DNA from: Solihabitans fulvus
GTDB taxonomy: Bacteria; Actinomycetota; Actinomycetes; Mycobacteriales; Pseudonocardiaceae
DNA: 64,000 nt
Direction of reading: 5' to 3'
NCBI RefSeq assembly: GCF_008386585.1
Contig: NZ_VUOB01000010.1
Coordinates: 1-64,000, forward strand
Within the stretch, counting starts at the first letter, position 1. Each line of letters opens with the position of its first letter. This document shows, piece by piece, positions 36,563-45,573 of the stretch. Below the pieces are notes generated by a model. It saw only the letters and a list, made by a program, of their open reading frames with translations, was not told the origin of the DNA and did not search any database. Both the position numbers and the translations under genes were made by a program.

Positions 36563-37465
36563 TCAGGACTCGTCGCGGATCGCGTCGAGGGCGGCGACCT
36601 CGTCCTCGGTGAGGCGGATCGCGCCGGCCGCCACGTTCGCGACCAGGTGGTCCGGGTTGCCGGTGCCGGGAATGGCCAGCACGTGCCTGCCGCGCTGGAG
36701 CGTCCAGGCCAGCCGGATCTGCGCGGGTGACGCGTCGTGCGCCCGCGCGACGGCCAGCACGGCGTCGTCGGCCGTGGCGGCGGCGCCAGCCTCGCGGCCC
36801 GCGCCGGCGATGGCGTAGAACGGCACGAACGCGATGCCATGCTCGCCGCACGCGCGCAGCACGGCCTCGCCCTTCTCACCAACCCTGGAGCCGATGCCGT
36901 ACTGGTTCTGCACGCAGACCACCGGGGCGATCGCCTGCGCCTCGGCCAGCTGCGCCAGCACGACGTTGGAGAGGCCGAGGTGGCGGATCAGGCCCGCCTC
37001 GCACAGGTCGGCCAGCGCGCCGAAGCGCTCGGCGATCGAATCGGTGCCCACGATGCGCAGGTTCACCACGTCGAGGTGGTCGCGGCCGAGCTGACGCAGG
37101 TTCTCCTCGACCTGGCCGCGCAGCTGCGCCGGGCCGGCATGCAGCCACTCGCCGGACGGGTCGCGGCCCGGCCCGACCTTGGTGGTGATCACCAGGTCGT
37201 CGGGGTAGGGCGCCAGCGCGCTGTTGATCAGCTCGTTGGCGGAGCGCGTCGCCGAGAAGTAGAACGCCGCAGTGTCGATGTGGTTGACGCCGAGGTCGAT
37301 CGCGCGCCGCAGCACGGAGATGGAGCGCTCGCGGTTGCTCGGCGTGCCGAGGTCGAAGGCCGCGCTGCCGGTCAGGCGCATCGCGCCGAAGCCGATCCGG
37401 TTGACCGTCAGGTCGCCGAGCTGCCAGGTGCCGGCGTTCGCGGCAGTGATCGTCTCCGTAGTCAT
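36563..37465 (-). CDS. Aldo/keto reductase
   Basis: A 300-residue NADPH-dependent oxidoreductase. IDTAAFYFSATRSANELI carries the catalytic Asp and Tyr, ITTKVG the Lys; the His position in DVVNLRIVG is replaced by Asn, as in many bacterial AKRs. GLSN and the C-terminal IPGTGNPDHLVANVAA bind the cofactor. ATG at 37465 chosen; 56 in-frame residues further upstream do not resemble the family. Substrate unknown. Confidence 0.92.
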   Translation of the reverse strand: MTTETITAANAGTWQLGDLTVNRIGFGAMRLTGSAAFDLGTPSNRERSISVLRRAIDLGVNHIDTAAFYFSATRSANELINSALAPYPDDLVITTKVGPGRDPSGEWLHAGPAQLRGQVEENLRQLGRDHLDVVNLRIVGTDSIAERFGALADLCEAGLIRHLGLSNVVLAQLAEAQAIAPVVCVQNQYGIGSRVGEKGEAVLRACGEHGIAFVPFYAIAGAGREAGAAATADDAVLAVARAHDASPAQIRLAWTLQRGRHVLAIPGTGNPDHLVANVAAGAIRLTEDEVAALDAIRDES

Positions 37466-37535
37466 GGCGGCAGTCTGCCATACGCCACAAGGAGGAGCAT
37501 ACGACTCCGCTAGGAGCATAGCACAGCCGATCGAA

Positions 37536-38219
37536 TCAAGGATTTCGGGGGTGGGTGGCCAGGAAGACGGCGTCGGGCTCGCCCCTCGGCACCGGGATCT
37601 CGATGGTGCTGGCGCCGCCGAACCTGGCCGCAAGGCGCGCCTCGAAGGCCGGGTTGACGGCGGCGCTCCACACTGCGAGCACGCCGCCGGGGGCGAGGTT
37701 GCCGGCGATCAGGTTCAGGCCGGTTTCCCCGTACAGCAGGGAGTTCCCGTCCGACACTGTCCACTCAGGACCGTTGTCGATGTCAAGACAGATCGCGCCG
37801 AACGCGCGCCTCGGCCGCTCCGCCAACCAGTCGAGCAGGTCCGCACCGACGCAGACCACCCGGTCGTCCGCCAGCGCGTCGCCGTGCACCTCGCGCAGCG
37901 GCCCCCTGTTCCACTCCACCACGGCGGATTCCCGTTCCACCACAACGACTTCGCCGATCCGAGGATGGTCGAGCGCGGCCCGCAGCGAGAAGCCGACGCC
38001 GAGGCCGCCGATGACCATCGGGCTGCCGGCGGGCATCGCCTCGGCGGCGGCGTGCACGAGCAGCCGTTCCGACTCGCCGTTGCGGGTGTCCATCAGGAAC
38101 GTGCCGTTGCCGATGATCTCGAAGTCCGCGCCGACTCGGCGCAGCACCAGCTCACCGCAGAGGCCGGACACTCGACTGAGCACGACAGGACCATCGGTGG
38201 ACGTGAGCTGTTTCATCAC
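37536..38219 (-). CDS. Spermidine-synthase-like methyltransferase-fold protein
   Basis: A 227-residue class I SAM/dcSAM-fold protein. VIGGLGVGFSLRAAL is the nucleotide-binding loop, VVVERESAVVEW the acidic strand 2, and DIDNGPEW the D-x-D-like active-site strand. It is shorter than spermidine synthase and lacks its usual N-terminal beta-barrel, so polyamine synthesis is doubtful; many actinomycete spermine-synthase-like proteins have unknown substrates. Confidence 0.82.
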   Translation of the reverse strand: MMKQLTSTDGPVVLSRVSGLCGELVLRRVGADFEIIGNGTFLMDTRNGESERLLVHAAAEAMPAGSPMVIGGLGVGFSLRAALDHPRIGEVVVVERESAVVEWNRGPLREVHGDALADDRVVCVGADLLDWLAERPRRAFGAICLDIDNGPEWTVSDGNSLLYGETGLNLIAGNLAPGGVLAVWSAAVNPAFEARLAARFGGASTIEIPVPRGEPDAVFLATHPRNP

Positions 38220-38240
38220 CGTTCACCGTAGTCCTCCGGC

Positions 38241-39419
38241 TCAGCCGACGGGCTCCAGCACCGACGCCGACTCCTGCGCCCCGGCACGCTGCCGGCCCGA
38301 CGCGATCGCCACGATCAGCGCGCCGCCGGACAGCACGGCGGCCACCGGGGCCAGCGAAGTCAGGCCGAACCCGCCGATCACGCCGGCGCCCACCATCCCG
38401 GACAGCCCGACGCCGAGGTAGATCGCCGAGGCGTTCAGCGACAACAGCAGGCCGCTGTTCTGCGGCGACAGCGCGACCAGGCGGTTCTGGATCGGCGGGT
38501 TGACCGACCAGGTGAACAGGCCCCAGAGGAACAGCGCGATCGCCGCGCCGGGCACGGTGCCGGTCGTCAGCGGCATGGTTGCCAACACGAGCGTCAGCAG
38601 CGCGAAGACGACGATCAGCGGGCGACGGCTGCCGAACCGGTCGGTGAGCCTGCCGCCGGCGAGGTTGCCGATGGCGCCGCCGACGCCGTAGCCGAACAGC
38701 AGCAGGCTCAGGGTGTTGCCGTGCACGCCCGCGGACTGGCTGAGCAGCGGCGAGATGAACGTGTAGACGGTGAACGCGGCGAGGCAGCCCATCAGCGAGA
38801 TGGCCAGCACCGCGACCACCCTGCGGTCGCCGACGGCGGCGAACCTGGCGCGCAGGCCGACGACCGGCGGCGCGGCGATCCTCGGCACGGCCAGCCAGAC
38901 GGCGACGGCCGCGGCCACCGACATCACGGCGACCAGCCCGAACACGCCCCGGTAGCCGATGATCGGGCCGAACAGGCTGCCAAGCGGAACGCCGATGATC
39001 AGCGCGAAGGTGAGCCCGCCGAACACGATGGAGATGGCCCGCGCGCGGCGGTGCGGGTCGCTGAGCTGGGCGGCGACGGCGGTGGCCGCCGGGGTGTAGA
39101 TGGCGGCGCCGATCGCGGTCACCACCCTGGCCACCAGCAGCGTCGGGTAGTTGGGCGCGAACGCCGCGAACGCGTTGCCGAGGCCGGTGACCAGCAGGGC
39201 CGCGATGAGCAGGGTGCGACGCTCCCATCGGCCGGTGGCGGCGGCGAGCAGCGGGGAACCGATCGCGTAGGCGATGGCGAACGCCGTGATCAGCTGGCCC
39301 GCGGTGGACGGCGAGACGCGCAGCTCGGAACTGACGGCTGGCAGGACTCCGGCGACGATGTAACCACTGGTGCCGACGGCGAAGGTGCCCAGGGCCAGTA
39401 GGTAGGTGCGTGACGACAC
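38241..39419 (-). CDS. MFS drug/arabinose-type efflux transporter
   Basis: A 392-residue major facilitator with twelve helices. GYIVAGVLPAVSSELRVSPSTAGQLITAFAIAYAIGSPL and the loop GRWERRTLLI are typical of AraJ/PbuE-type DHA1 exporters; ADRFGSRRP-type loop recurs in the second half (LTDRFGSRRPLIV). It is divergent from an ArsR-like repressor with a shared palindromic operator, which suggests inducible export of a small molecule. The substrate cannot be read from sequence. Confidence 0.92.
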   Translation of the reverse strand: MSSRTYLLALGTFAVGTSGYIVAGVLPAVSSELRVSPSTAGQLITAFAIAYAIGSPLLAAATGRWERRTLLIAALLVTGLGNAFAAFAPNYPTLLVARVVTAIGAAIYTPAATAVAAQLSDPHRRARAISIVFGGLTFALIIGVPLGSLFGPIIGYRGVFGLVAVMSVAAAVAVWLAVPRIAAPPVVGLRARFAAVGDRRVVAVLAISLMGCLAAFTVYTFISPLLSQSAGVHGNTLSLLLFGYGVGGAIGNLAGGRLTDRFGSRRPLIVVFALLTLVLATMPLTTGTVPGAAIALFLWGLFTWSVNPPIQNRLVALSPQNSGLLLSLNASAIYLGVGLSGMVGAGVIGGFGLTSLAPVAAVLSGGALIVAIASGRQRAGAQESASVLEPVG

Positions 39420-39477
39420 GGGACTCCTCGGAGTGTGCGGCTGATGAGCCGTCGCACCCCAGGAGTTCGACGTTCAC

Positions 39478-39503
39478 CGTAGTACGATGAGCACCGTACT
39501 ACG
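39478..39503. promoter_or_regulatory. Perfect palindromic operator between MFS gene and repressor
   Basis: CGTAGTACG, 8-base spacer, CGTACTACG. A further half-site CGTACTAT lies at 39529-39536 and contains the probable -10 box (TACTAT) of the repressor gene, so binding should silence both genes. Confidence 0.75.
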
Positions 39504-39558
39504 TCAGATGTCGAACTACGAAATTGGTCGTACTATGCACCCTGGACAAGGAGGTCCG

Positions 39559-39897
39559 ATGGCACCCCAGGCACAACCCGAGCTGCCCCACCCGGACAGG
39601 TCGGAGATCCGCATCGAGGCCGTGCTGCACGCCCTCGCTGACCCGATGCGACTGCAAATGGTGCGCGAACTCGCTGAGGTTGGCAAACCAATTCCGTGCG
39701 GGTCGATCGCCCTGCCGGTCACCAAGTCCACCCGCACCCACCACATCAGGACGCTGCGCGAGGCCGGCGTCATCCGCGTCGACCCCGAGGGCACCTACCG
39801 GATGACCACGCTGCGCAGGGACGACCTCGACGCGCTGTTCCCCGGGCTGCTTGGCGGCGTGCTCGCGGGACTGACCTCGACCGCAGCCAACGCCTGA
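39559..39897 (+). CDS. ArsR-type winged-helix transcriptional regulator
   Basis: A 112-residue helix-turn-helix protein. VLHALADPMRLQMVRELA is the ArsR opening helix; GSIALPVTKSTRTHHIRTLREAG forms the recognition helix and VDPEGTYRMTTLRRDDL the wing. No Cys-based metal site is seen, so it probably senses an organic ligand of the pump. AAGGAGG lies four bases before the ATG at 39559; upstream starts at 39487 and 39535 would place the operator inside the coding region and are unlikely. Confidence 0.9.
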   Translation: MAPQAQPELPHPDRSEIRIEAVLHALADPMRLQMVRELAEVGKPIPCGSIALPVTKSTRTHHIRTLREAGVIRVDPEGTYRMTTLRRDDLDALFPGLLGGVLAGLTSTAANA

Positions 39898-39991
39898 CCC
39901 CAGGCAGCGGGCGAGGCGACCGGGCGGCGGCGAGACAGGCGGGACCGGCGTGCCGAAAAACGAGTTGCCCCCGTTCCTAGCGTAGAAAGAC

Positions 39992-40795
39992 GTGCCCTCG
40001 CGGCTTGGCTGCTACCCCAGGGTCGCGCTCGCCGGATTCCGCCGATACTCCACCTACCGACAGGCCACCGCTGCCGGGCTCACGACGAACGTCGTGTTCG
40101 GCCTGATGCGGGTGGCCGTGCTGTTCGCCGCGCTCGACGCGGCGCCGAACCACGCGACCATCAGCGGCCTTGCACGCGCGTCGACCGCGACCTACGTGTG
40201 GCTCGGCCAGGGCATGATCGCGTTCGTCCTGCTGTGGGGCGGCAACGAACTCGCCGAACGGATCCGTAGCGGGGACGTCGTGGTCGACCTGTACCGGCCG
40301 TGGGACCTTCAGGCCGCGCAGCTGGCCGCCGACCTCGGCAGGGCCGGGCACGCCGCGCTGACCAGGCTGCTGCCGCCGCTGGTGTTCGGCGCCCTGTTCT
40401 TCCCGTTCCGCTGGCCCGAGCGGGCAACCACCTGGCCGCTGTTCGCGGTCGCGGCCGTGCTGGCGCTGCTGGTCAGCTTCGCCATCCGCTTCCTGCTCAG
40501 CATCCTCACGTTCTGGCTGCTGGACAACCGGGGCGTGCTCAGCATGTACGGGGTGACCTCCGCGCTGCTGTCCGGCCTGACCCTGCCGCTGGCGTTCTTC
40601 CCCGACTGGGCGAGCACGGCGCTGTCCTACACCCCGTTTCCTGCGCTGATGCAGAGCCCGATCGACGTCTTCCTTGAACGCGGCGACGTCGCGAACCTGG
40701 TGGCGCGGCAGGCTTTCTGGGTCGTGCTGCTGATCGTGGCCGGCCGGGTCGTGCTGCGGCGCGCGGCGCGGCGGGTGGTGGTGCAGGGTGGCTAG
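39992..40795 (+). CDS. ABC-2-type transporter permease 1 (DUF990-like)
   Basis: A 267-residue membrane protein with six hydrophobic segments; family landmarks are TYVWLGQGMIAFV and ERIRSGDVVVDLYRPWDLQ, followed by TFWLLDNRGVLSMYGV and PDWASTALSYTPFPALMQSPIDVF. It is one of a pair of permeases usually encoded with one ATPase. GTG start; its end overlaps the next gene by eight bases. Probably exports a lipid, polymer or drug-like molecule; no substrate clue nearby. Confidence 0.88.
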   Translation: MPSRLGCYPRVALAGFRRYSTYRQATAAGLTTNVVFGLMRVAVLFAALDAAPNHATISGLARASTATYVWLGQGMIAFVLLWGGNELAERIRSGDVVVDLYRPWDLQAAQLAADLGRAGHAALTRLLPPLVFGALFFPFRWPERATTWPLFAVAAVLALLVSFAIRFLLSILTFWLLDNRGVLSMYGVTSALLSGLTLPLAFFPDWASTALSYTPFPALMQSPIDVFLERGDVANLVARQAFWVVLLIVAGRVVLRRAARRVVVQGG

Positions 40796-41612
40796 TGACG
40801 CTCCCGGACACCGCACTAGTGTCCGGCTGTACCGCATGCTGATCGCCGCCAAGCTGCGCGCCCAGCTGTCCTACCGGGTGTCCTTCGCGCTCGACTGCCT
40901 CGGCCAGGCGCTGACCCAGGCCATGGAGATGATCGCGATCCTGGTGCTGTTCGGCCGGGTCAGCGCGCTCGGCGGGTTCGCGGTGCGCGAGGTGCTGGTG
41001 ATGTACGCGTTCGCGTCGATCTCCTTCGGGCTGAGCGAACTCGTCATCGGCGACCTCGACCGGCTGTCGCGGTACATCCGCAGCGGCGACTTCGACGTGC
41101 TGCTGATGCGTCCGCTCGGCACGCTGCCGCAGCTGATGGTCGCCGACGTGCAGCTGCGCCGCCTCGGCCGGGCGCTGACCGGGCTCGCCGTGCTCGGCTA
41201 CGCACTGTCCACAATGGACATCGACTGGACGGCGCCGCGCGCGTTCCTGGTGGTGCTCACGCCGATCACCGGCACGGCGATCTTCGCCTCGATCTGGGTC
41301 GCGGCCTGCTCGGTCACCTTCTGGCTGGTCGACAGCTCGGAACTGCCCAACACGCTCACCTACGGCAGCGGCATGTTCACCTCGTACCCGATCACCGTGT
41401 TCGGCGGCTGGCTGCGGAAACTGCTCGCCTTCGTGGTGCCCGGCGCGTTCGTGTCCTACTACCCGACGCTGGCCGTGCTCGGCCGGCCCGACCCGCTCGG
41501 CGCGCCCGGCTGGGTGAGCTGGCTGTCACCCGTGGTCGCCCTGGTCGCCATGACGGCCGCCGGATGGCTGTGGCGCTTCGCCGTTCGACACTACCGAGGG
41601 ACGGGGTCATGA
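40788..41612 (+). CDS. ABC-2-type transporter permease 2 (DUF990-like)
   Basis: Partner permease, 274 residues with six hydrophobic segments. Parallel landmarks are SRYIRSGDFDVLLMRPLGTLPQLMV and FWLVDSSELPNTLTYG, then PGAFVSYYPTLAVLG. The GTG overlaps the previous gene and its stop overlaps the ATPase start as ATGA, so the three subunits are produced together. Confidence 0.88.
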   Translation: MASDAPGHRTSVRLYRMLIAAKLRAQLSYRVSFALDCLGQALTQAMEMIAILVLFGRVSALGGFAVREVLVMYAFASISFGLSELVIGDLDRLSRYIRSGDFDVLLMRPLGTLPQLMVADVQLRRLGRALTGLAVLGYALSTMDIDWTAPRAFLVVLTPITGTAIFASIWVAACSVTFWLVDSSELPNTLTYGSGMFTSYPITVFGGWLRKLLAFVVPGAFVSYYPTLAVLGRPDPLGAPGWVSWLSPVVALVAMTAAGWLWRFAVRHYRGTGS

Positions 41613-42571
41613 TCGAGGTTGCCGATCTCCGCAGGGAGTTCACGGTCGCGAGCCAGGCAGGCCGGTTCCGGCGGACCTATCGGAAGGTCGTCGCCGTCGA
41701 CGCGGTCTCCTTCGAGATCGCGGCCGGCGAGTCCGTCGGCTACGTGGGACCCAACGGGGCAGGGAAGTCCACCACCATCAAGATGTTGACCGGCATCCTG
41801 GTGCCAAGCTCCGGCCGCGTCCGGGTGTGCGGGCTCGATCCGGCCCGCCAGCGCCGCGAACTGGCCGCCAGGATCGGCGTCGTCTTCGGCCAGCGCAGCC
41901 AGCTGTGGTGGGACCTGCCGCTCGCGGAAAGCTTCGACCTGCTCAGGGAGATCTACCGGGTGCCGAGGACCGAGCACGCGGCCAGGCTCGCCGAGTGCGT
42001 CGAACTCCTCGACCTGGCACCGTTTCTGGCCACGCCGGTGCGGCAGCTCTCGCTGGGCCAACGGATGCGCGGCGAGGTGACGGCCGCGCTGCTGCACTCC
42101 CCCGAGCTGCTCGTGCTCGACGAGCCGACCATCGGGCTCGACCTGGAGTCCAAGGAGCGGCTGCGCGAGTTCCTCGCCGAACTGAACGTGCGGCGCGGCA
42201 CCACCCTGCTGCTGACCACCCACGACCTGGACGACATCGCGCGCCTGTGCCGGCGGCTGATGGTGATCGACCACGGCACCGTGCTCGCCGACGGCCCGCT
42301 CGACGAGCTGCGCGACGAGGTCAGCCCGGAGCGCGTGCTGGTGGTGGACCTCGAACGGCCGGTCGCCGACCTCGACGGCCTGCCCGGCGTGGTGTCGGCG
42401 CGCGCCGAGGCTGGCGGGCTGCGCCACCACCTCGCGTTCCGGCGCGAGCTGACCACCGCGGCGAAGCTGATCGCCGAGGTCGCCGGGCGCGCCGACGTGC
42501 ACGACATCGCGGTCGTCGAACCGGCGATCGACGACGTGGTGCGCAGGCTGTACGGACGGCGACGCGGCTGA
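41609..42571 (+). CDS. ABC transporter ATP-binding protein (NatA/DrrA-like)
   Basis: A 320-residue ATPase energising the two permeases. Walker A VGPNGAGKSTT, Q-loop GQRSQLWWDLP (Q-R-S-Q-L-W-W-D-L is typical for this permease type), signature LSLGQRMR, Walker B LLVLDEPTIGLD and H-loop TTHD. A C-terminal domain of about 80 residues ends IDDVVRRLYGRRRG. ATG at 41609 overlaps the permease stop; an upstream in-frame region is antisense-like coding for the permease. Confidence 0.92.
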   Translation: MIEVADLRREFTVASQAGRFRRTYRKVVAVDAVSFEIAAGESVGYVGPNGAGKSTTIKMLTGILVPSSGRVRVCGLDPARQRRELAARIGVVFGQRSQLWWDLPLAESFDLLREIYRVPRTEHAARLAECVELLDLAPFLATPVRQLSLGQRMRGEVTAALLHSPELLVLDEPTIGLDLESKERLREFLAELNVRRGTTLLLTTHDLDDIARLCRRLMVIDHGTVLADGPLDELRDEVSPERVLVVDLERPVADLDGLPGVVSARAEAGGLRHHLAFRRELTTAAKLIAEVAGRADVHDIAVVEPAIDDVVRRLYGRRRG

Positions 42572-42619
42572 GCCCGCTACCGTGGAGTACCGGCAAGATC
42601 ACGGAAGCAGGGGGACATC

Positions 42620-42988
42620 ATGCGCCTGAACGGACGTTCGATCGCGGTCACGCTGGCTGCGGTCGGGCTGGCCGGCGGCCTGGTGGGCTGCTCGGCCGCC
42701 GCCGAGGCGAAGGACAAGGCCAGCGTGTGCGTCGACGCGCTGAAGCTGGGCGGGTTCACCCCGGACCTGTCCGACCCGGCCAAGTCCGTCGAGGACGCGC
42801 ACCGCAAGGCCGAGGAGCTCGGCAAGCTCGCCGACCAGGCAGGCGACACCACGCTCCGCGACGCGCTGAAGGGCATGGCGCAGAAGCTGACCAGCGTCAA
42901 GGTCTCCGACTTCGACCCCCAGTCGGTGCAGAACTGGGTCAACTCCAAGGTCAGCGACCTGGACACGCTGCGGAAGGCGTGCAGCTGA
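42620..42988 (+). CDS. Small helical lipoprotein
   Basis: 122 residues with lipobox LVGC at residue 24 after a clear signal peptide. The mature part is charged and helical (SVEDAHRKAEELGKLADQAGD) with Cys residues near each end (SVCVDAL and RKACS). Family not recognised with confidence. GGGGGAC precedes the ATG. It follows the ABC operon by 48 bases and may be read with it. Confidence 0.78.
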   Translation: MRLNGRSIAVTLAAVGLAGGLVGCSAAAEAKDKASVCVDALKLGGFTPDLSDPAKSVEDAHRKAEELGKLADQAGDTTLRDALKGMAQKLTSVKVSDFDPQSVQNWVNSKVSDLDTLRKACS

Positions 42989-43060
42989 GTCACCCTGTTC
43001 ATGGGCCTGTCCGGAGGAACGGTTCCGGCCTACCCTGGCGAACAGCGGAGGTGTGTTGCC

Positions 43061-43255
43061 ATGCGAGCGACAGTGGGCGACCGACTGCACGTGCACAGCC
43101 GAGTGGTCGGAATCGTGGAGCGCGAAGGCGAGATCGTCGAGGTGCGCGGCCAGGACGGCGAGCCCCCGTACGTGGTGCGGTTCGCCGACGGGCACGAGGG
43201 CCTGGTCTACCCGGGGCCCGACTGCCTGGTCGAGCCCCGGACCAGCAGCGACTGA
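43061..43255 (+). CDS. DUF1918 domain protein
   Basis: A 64-residue protein that is essentially one DUF1918 barrel: ATVGDRLHVHSRVVG, REGEIVEVRGQDGEPPYVVRFADGHEGLVYPGPD. Such proteins are common and uncharacterised in actinomycetes, sometimes fused to CBS domains. GGAGG nine bases upstream supports the ATG at 43061. Confidence 0.88.
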   Translation: MRATVGDRLHVHSRVVGIVEREGEIVEVRGQDGEPPYVVRFADGHEGLVYPGPDCLVEPRTSSD

Positions 43256-43273
43256 CTGACGGCCGTCAGCCGG

Positions 43274-44098
43274 CTAGCCGAGGATCGCGGCGACCAGGTC
43301 CTCGCCGAGCTGCGGCGTGGCCGCGACCACGCCCGACCACCTGCGGGTGAGATCCGGGTCGAAGGTCAGCGGCCGGCCGTGCACGTCGAGCACCACCCCG
43401 CCCGCCGACGGCAGCATGACCAGCGCGGCGGCCAGGTCGACGAGCCGGTGCGCGTCCGAGCCGGGGTCGGCGAAGGCGTCGATCGAGCCCTCCGCGACCA
43501 GCGCCGCCTCAAGGCACGTGGTGCCGAGCACCCGAAGCCGCCCGATCCGTCCCATCAACCGGTGCCAGCCGTCCATGCTGCCGGCCTTGGGCCGGTGCAG
43601 GTTCACCGAGGCGCCGTCCAGGGTCGTCCGGCCGCTGGTGCGGTACGGCGTCGGCCGGCCCGCCTCCGCCCACCAGGCGCGGCCGGTGTCCAGCCAGACC
43701 GTGAGCGCCTCGCTGGCCACGCCGTCGGTGGTCACCACCCCGGAGAAACAGGACAGCGGCACGCCGCTCGCCGCGTTCGACGAGCCGTCCAGCGGGTCGA
43801 CGACCAGCGTGACCGCCGAGCCGTGGTCGAGGAAACCGGCCTCCTCGCTGAGCAGGTTCACGCCGTTGCGGTGCGCCGACTCGGCGATCGCGTCCTCGAC
43901 CAGGGCGTCCACCCGCATGGTCGGCGTGCCGTCCGCGCCGTCGGCCACGGTCGCGCCGAGGTCGGCCCTGCCGTGGCTGTGCCTGGCGGCGCGATAGGCC
44001 GTCGCGGCGGCCTGCGCGGCCTCCACCAGGGCCAGGTGCACGCCTTCCGGCAGCTCGGGCTCGGGAACCGGCCAGTTGATTCGGGCAGGGTCGACCAT
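43274..44098 (-). CDS. Inositol-monophosphatase-family phosphatase
   Basis: A roughly 274-residue Mg-dependent phosphatase. LLSEEAGF supplies the metal-binding Glu pair, VVDPLDGSSNA the D-P-x-D-G-S motif, and SDAHRLVDLAAALVMLPSAGG the C-terminal motif. The last is less like the W-D-x-A-A-G consensus, so inositol phosphate need not be the substrate (PAP or fructose bisphosphate are alternatives). A GTG at 44113 exactly six bases after a TACGGT hexamer would give a leaderless start five residues earlier. Confidence 0.88.
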   Translation of the reverse strand: MVDPARINWPVPEPELPEGVHLALVEAAQAAATAYRAARHSHGRADLGATVADGADGTPTMRVDALVEDAIAESAHRNGVNLLSEEAGFLDHGSAVTLVVDPLDGSSNAASGVPLSCFSGVVTTDGVASEALTVWLDTGRAWWAEAGRPTPYRTSGRTTLDGASVNLHRPKAGSMDGWHRLMGRIGRLRVLGTTCLEAALVAEGSIDAFADPGSDAHRLVDLAAALVMLPSAGGVVLDVHGRPLTFDPDLTRRWSGVVAATPQLGEDLVAAILG

Positions 44099-44201
44099 TT
44101 CGGCAGGAAGCACGCAAGCACCGTACGCGGCGACACACGGGTTCCGCTGTGACCCGAAACGCAATACCTTCGTACGTTCATCGACTTGGGGTGGGCGTGC
44201 C

Positions 44202-45551
44202 ATGCATGACGTCATCGTGGTGGGTGCAGGGGTGGCCGGTCTCACGGCCGCAACAAAGTTAGTCCACAAAGGACTGGATGTCCTTGTTCTCGAGGCGCGC
44301 GACCGGGTCGGCGGCCGCACCCTCAACGCGCCGATCCCCGACGTGGACGGCGCGGTCGTCGAGATGGGCGGCCAGTGGGTCGGCCCCGGTCAGCACCGGG
44401 TGCTCGGGCTGCTCGCCGAGCTGGACCTGAAGACGTTTCCCACCTACGACGACGGCGAGCACATCATCGAGTTCCACGGGAGGCGCGTTCAGACGTCCGC
44501 GCGGATCCCGTTCCTCGGCGCGGTGACGCTGGCCGACATCGGCCAGACGCAGCTGCGGCTCGGCAGGCAGCTGCGCGGCATCAACCCGGCGGAACCGTGG
44601 CACAGCCGCGACGCGATCCGGCTCGACGGCGAGACGTTCGCCAGCTGGATCCGCCGCACCGCGCGCACCAAGGGCGGGCGCACGTTCTTCGAGATCATCT
44701 GCCACGCAACGTTTTCCGCCGATCCGAGCGAGATCTCGGCGCTGTGGGCGCTGAGCTACTTCGCATCGGCGGGCGGGCTCGACCCGTTGATCAACACCAG
44801 GGGCGGCGCGCAGGACGCGCGCGTGGTCGGCGGCAGCCAACGGATCGCCGAACTACTTGCCGAACGGCTCGGCGAGGCCGTCCGCACGGAGTGCCCGGTG
44901 CACTCGATCCGTTGGGACGGCGGGCAGGTGCTGGCGCGGTCCGGGAGCGAGGAGTTCGTCGCGCGTGCCGCCGTGCTCGCCGTGCCGCCGCCGTTGGTGG
45001 ACCGGATCGCGTTCGAGCCGGCGTTGCCGGTCGATCACGTCACGCTGCGGCGGCGGCTGCCGATGGGCTCGGTGCTGAAGATCAACGTCGTCTACGACGA
45101 GCCGTTCTGGCGCGCCGCAGGGCTTTCCGGTCAGTTCGTCAGCGATCACCGGCTGACCAACATGACGTTCGACAACTCCCCGCAGCACGGCGAGGTCGGC
45201 GTGCTGGTCGCGTTCTCCGAGGGGCCGAGGGCGACCGCGCTGGCCAAACTCGGGCCCGCGCACCGCAGGGCCGCCGTGCTCGACGACCTCGCCGAGTTCT
45301 TCGGGCCACGGGCGCGCAGCCCACGGGCGTACCTGGAGCAGGACTGGACGGCCGAACAGTGGAGCCTCGGCGGCTACGGCGCGTTCGCCACACCCGGCGC
45401 GCTCACCCGGTACGGCCCGCTGCTGCGGGAGCCGGTCGGCCCGCTGCACTGGGCCGGGGCGGAGACCGCGACCGAGTGGACCGGCTACATCGACGGGGCC
45501 ATCCAATCGGGCGAACGGGCCGCCACGGAGGTGCTGGCTCGACTCGGCTGA
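44202..45551 (+). CDS. Flavin monoamine oxidase
   Basis: A 449-residue FAD amine oxidase. Dinucleotide fold VIVVGAGVAGLTAA, then LEARDRVGGRTLNA, GGQWVGPGQ, and the C-terminal FAD motif HWAGAETATEWTGYIDGAIQSG. No export signal, so it is cytosolic. Substrate (putrescine, tyramine or similar) is not decided by sequence. The ATG at 44202 directly opens the FAD-binding strand. Confidence 0.92.
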   Translation: MHDVIVVGAGVAGLTAATKLVHKGLDVLVLEARDRVGGRTLNAPIPDVDGAVVEMGGQWVGPGQHRVLGLLAELDLKTFPTYDDGEHIIEFHGRRVQTSARIPFLGAVTLADIGQTQLRLGRQLRGINPAEPWHSRDAIRLDGETFASWIRRTARTKGGRTFFEIICHATFSADPSEISALWALSYFASAGGLDPLINTRGGAQDARVVGGSQRIAELLAERLGEAVRTECPVHSIRWDGGQVLARSGSEEFVARAAVLAVPPPLVDRIAFEPALPVDHVTLRRRLPMGSVLKINVVYDEPFWRAAGLSGQFVSDHRLTNMTFDNSPQHGEVGVLVAFSEGPRATALAKLGPAHRRAAVLDDLAEFFGPRARSPRAYLEQDWTAEQWSLGGYGAFATPGALTRYGPLLREPVGPLHWAGAETATEWTGYIDGAIQSGERAATEVLARLG

Positions 45552-45573
45552 CCTGACGCCTACGATCACTGAC

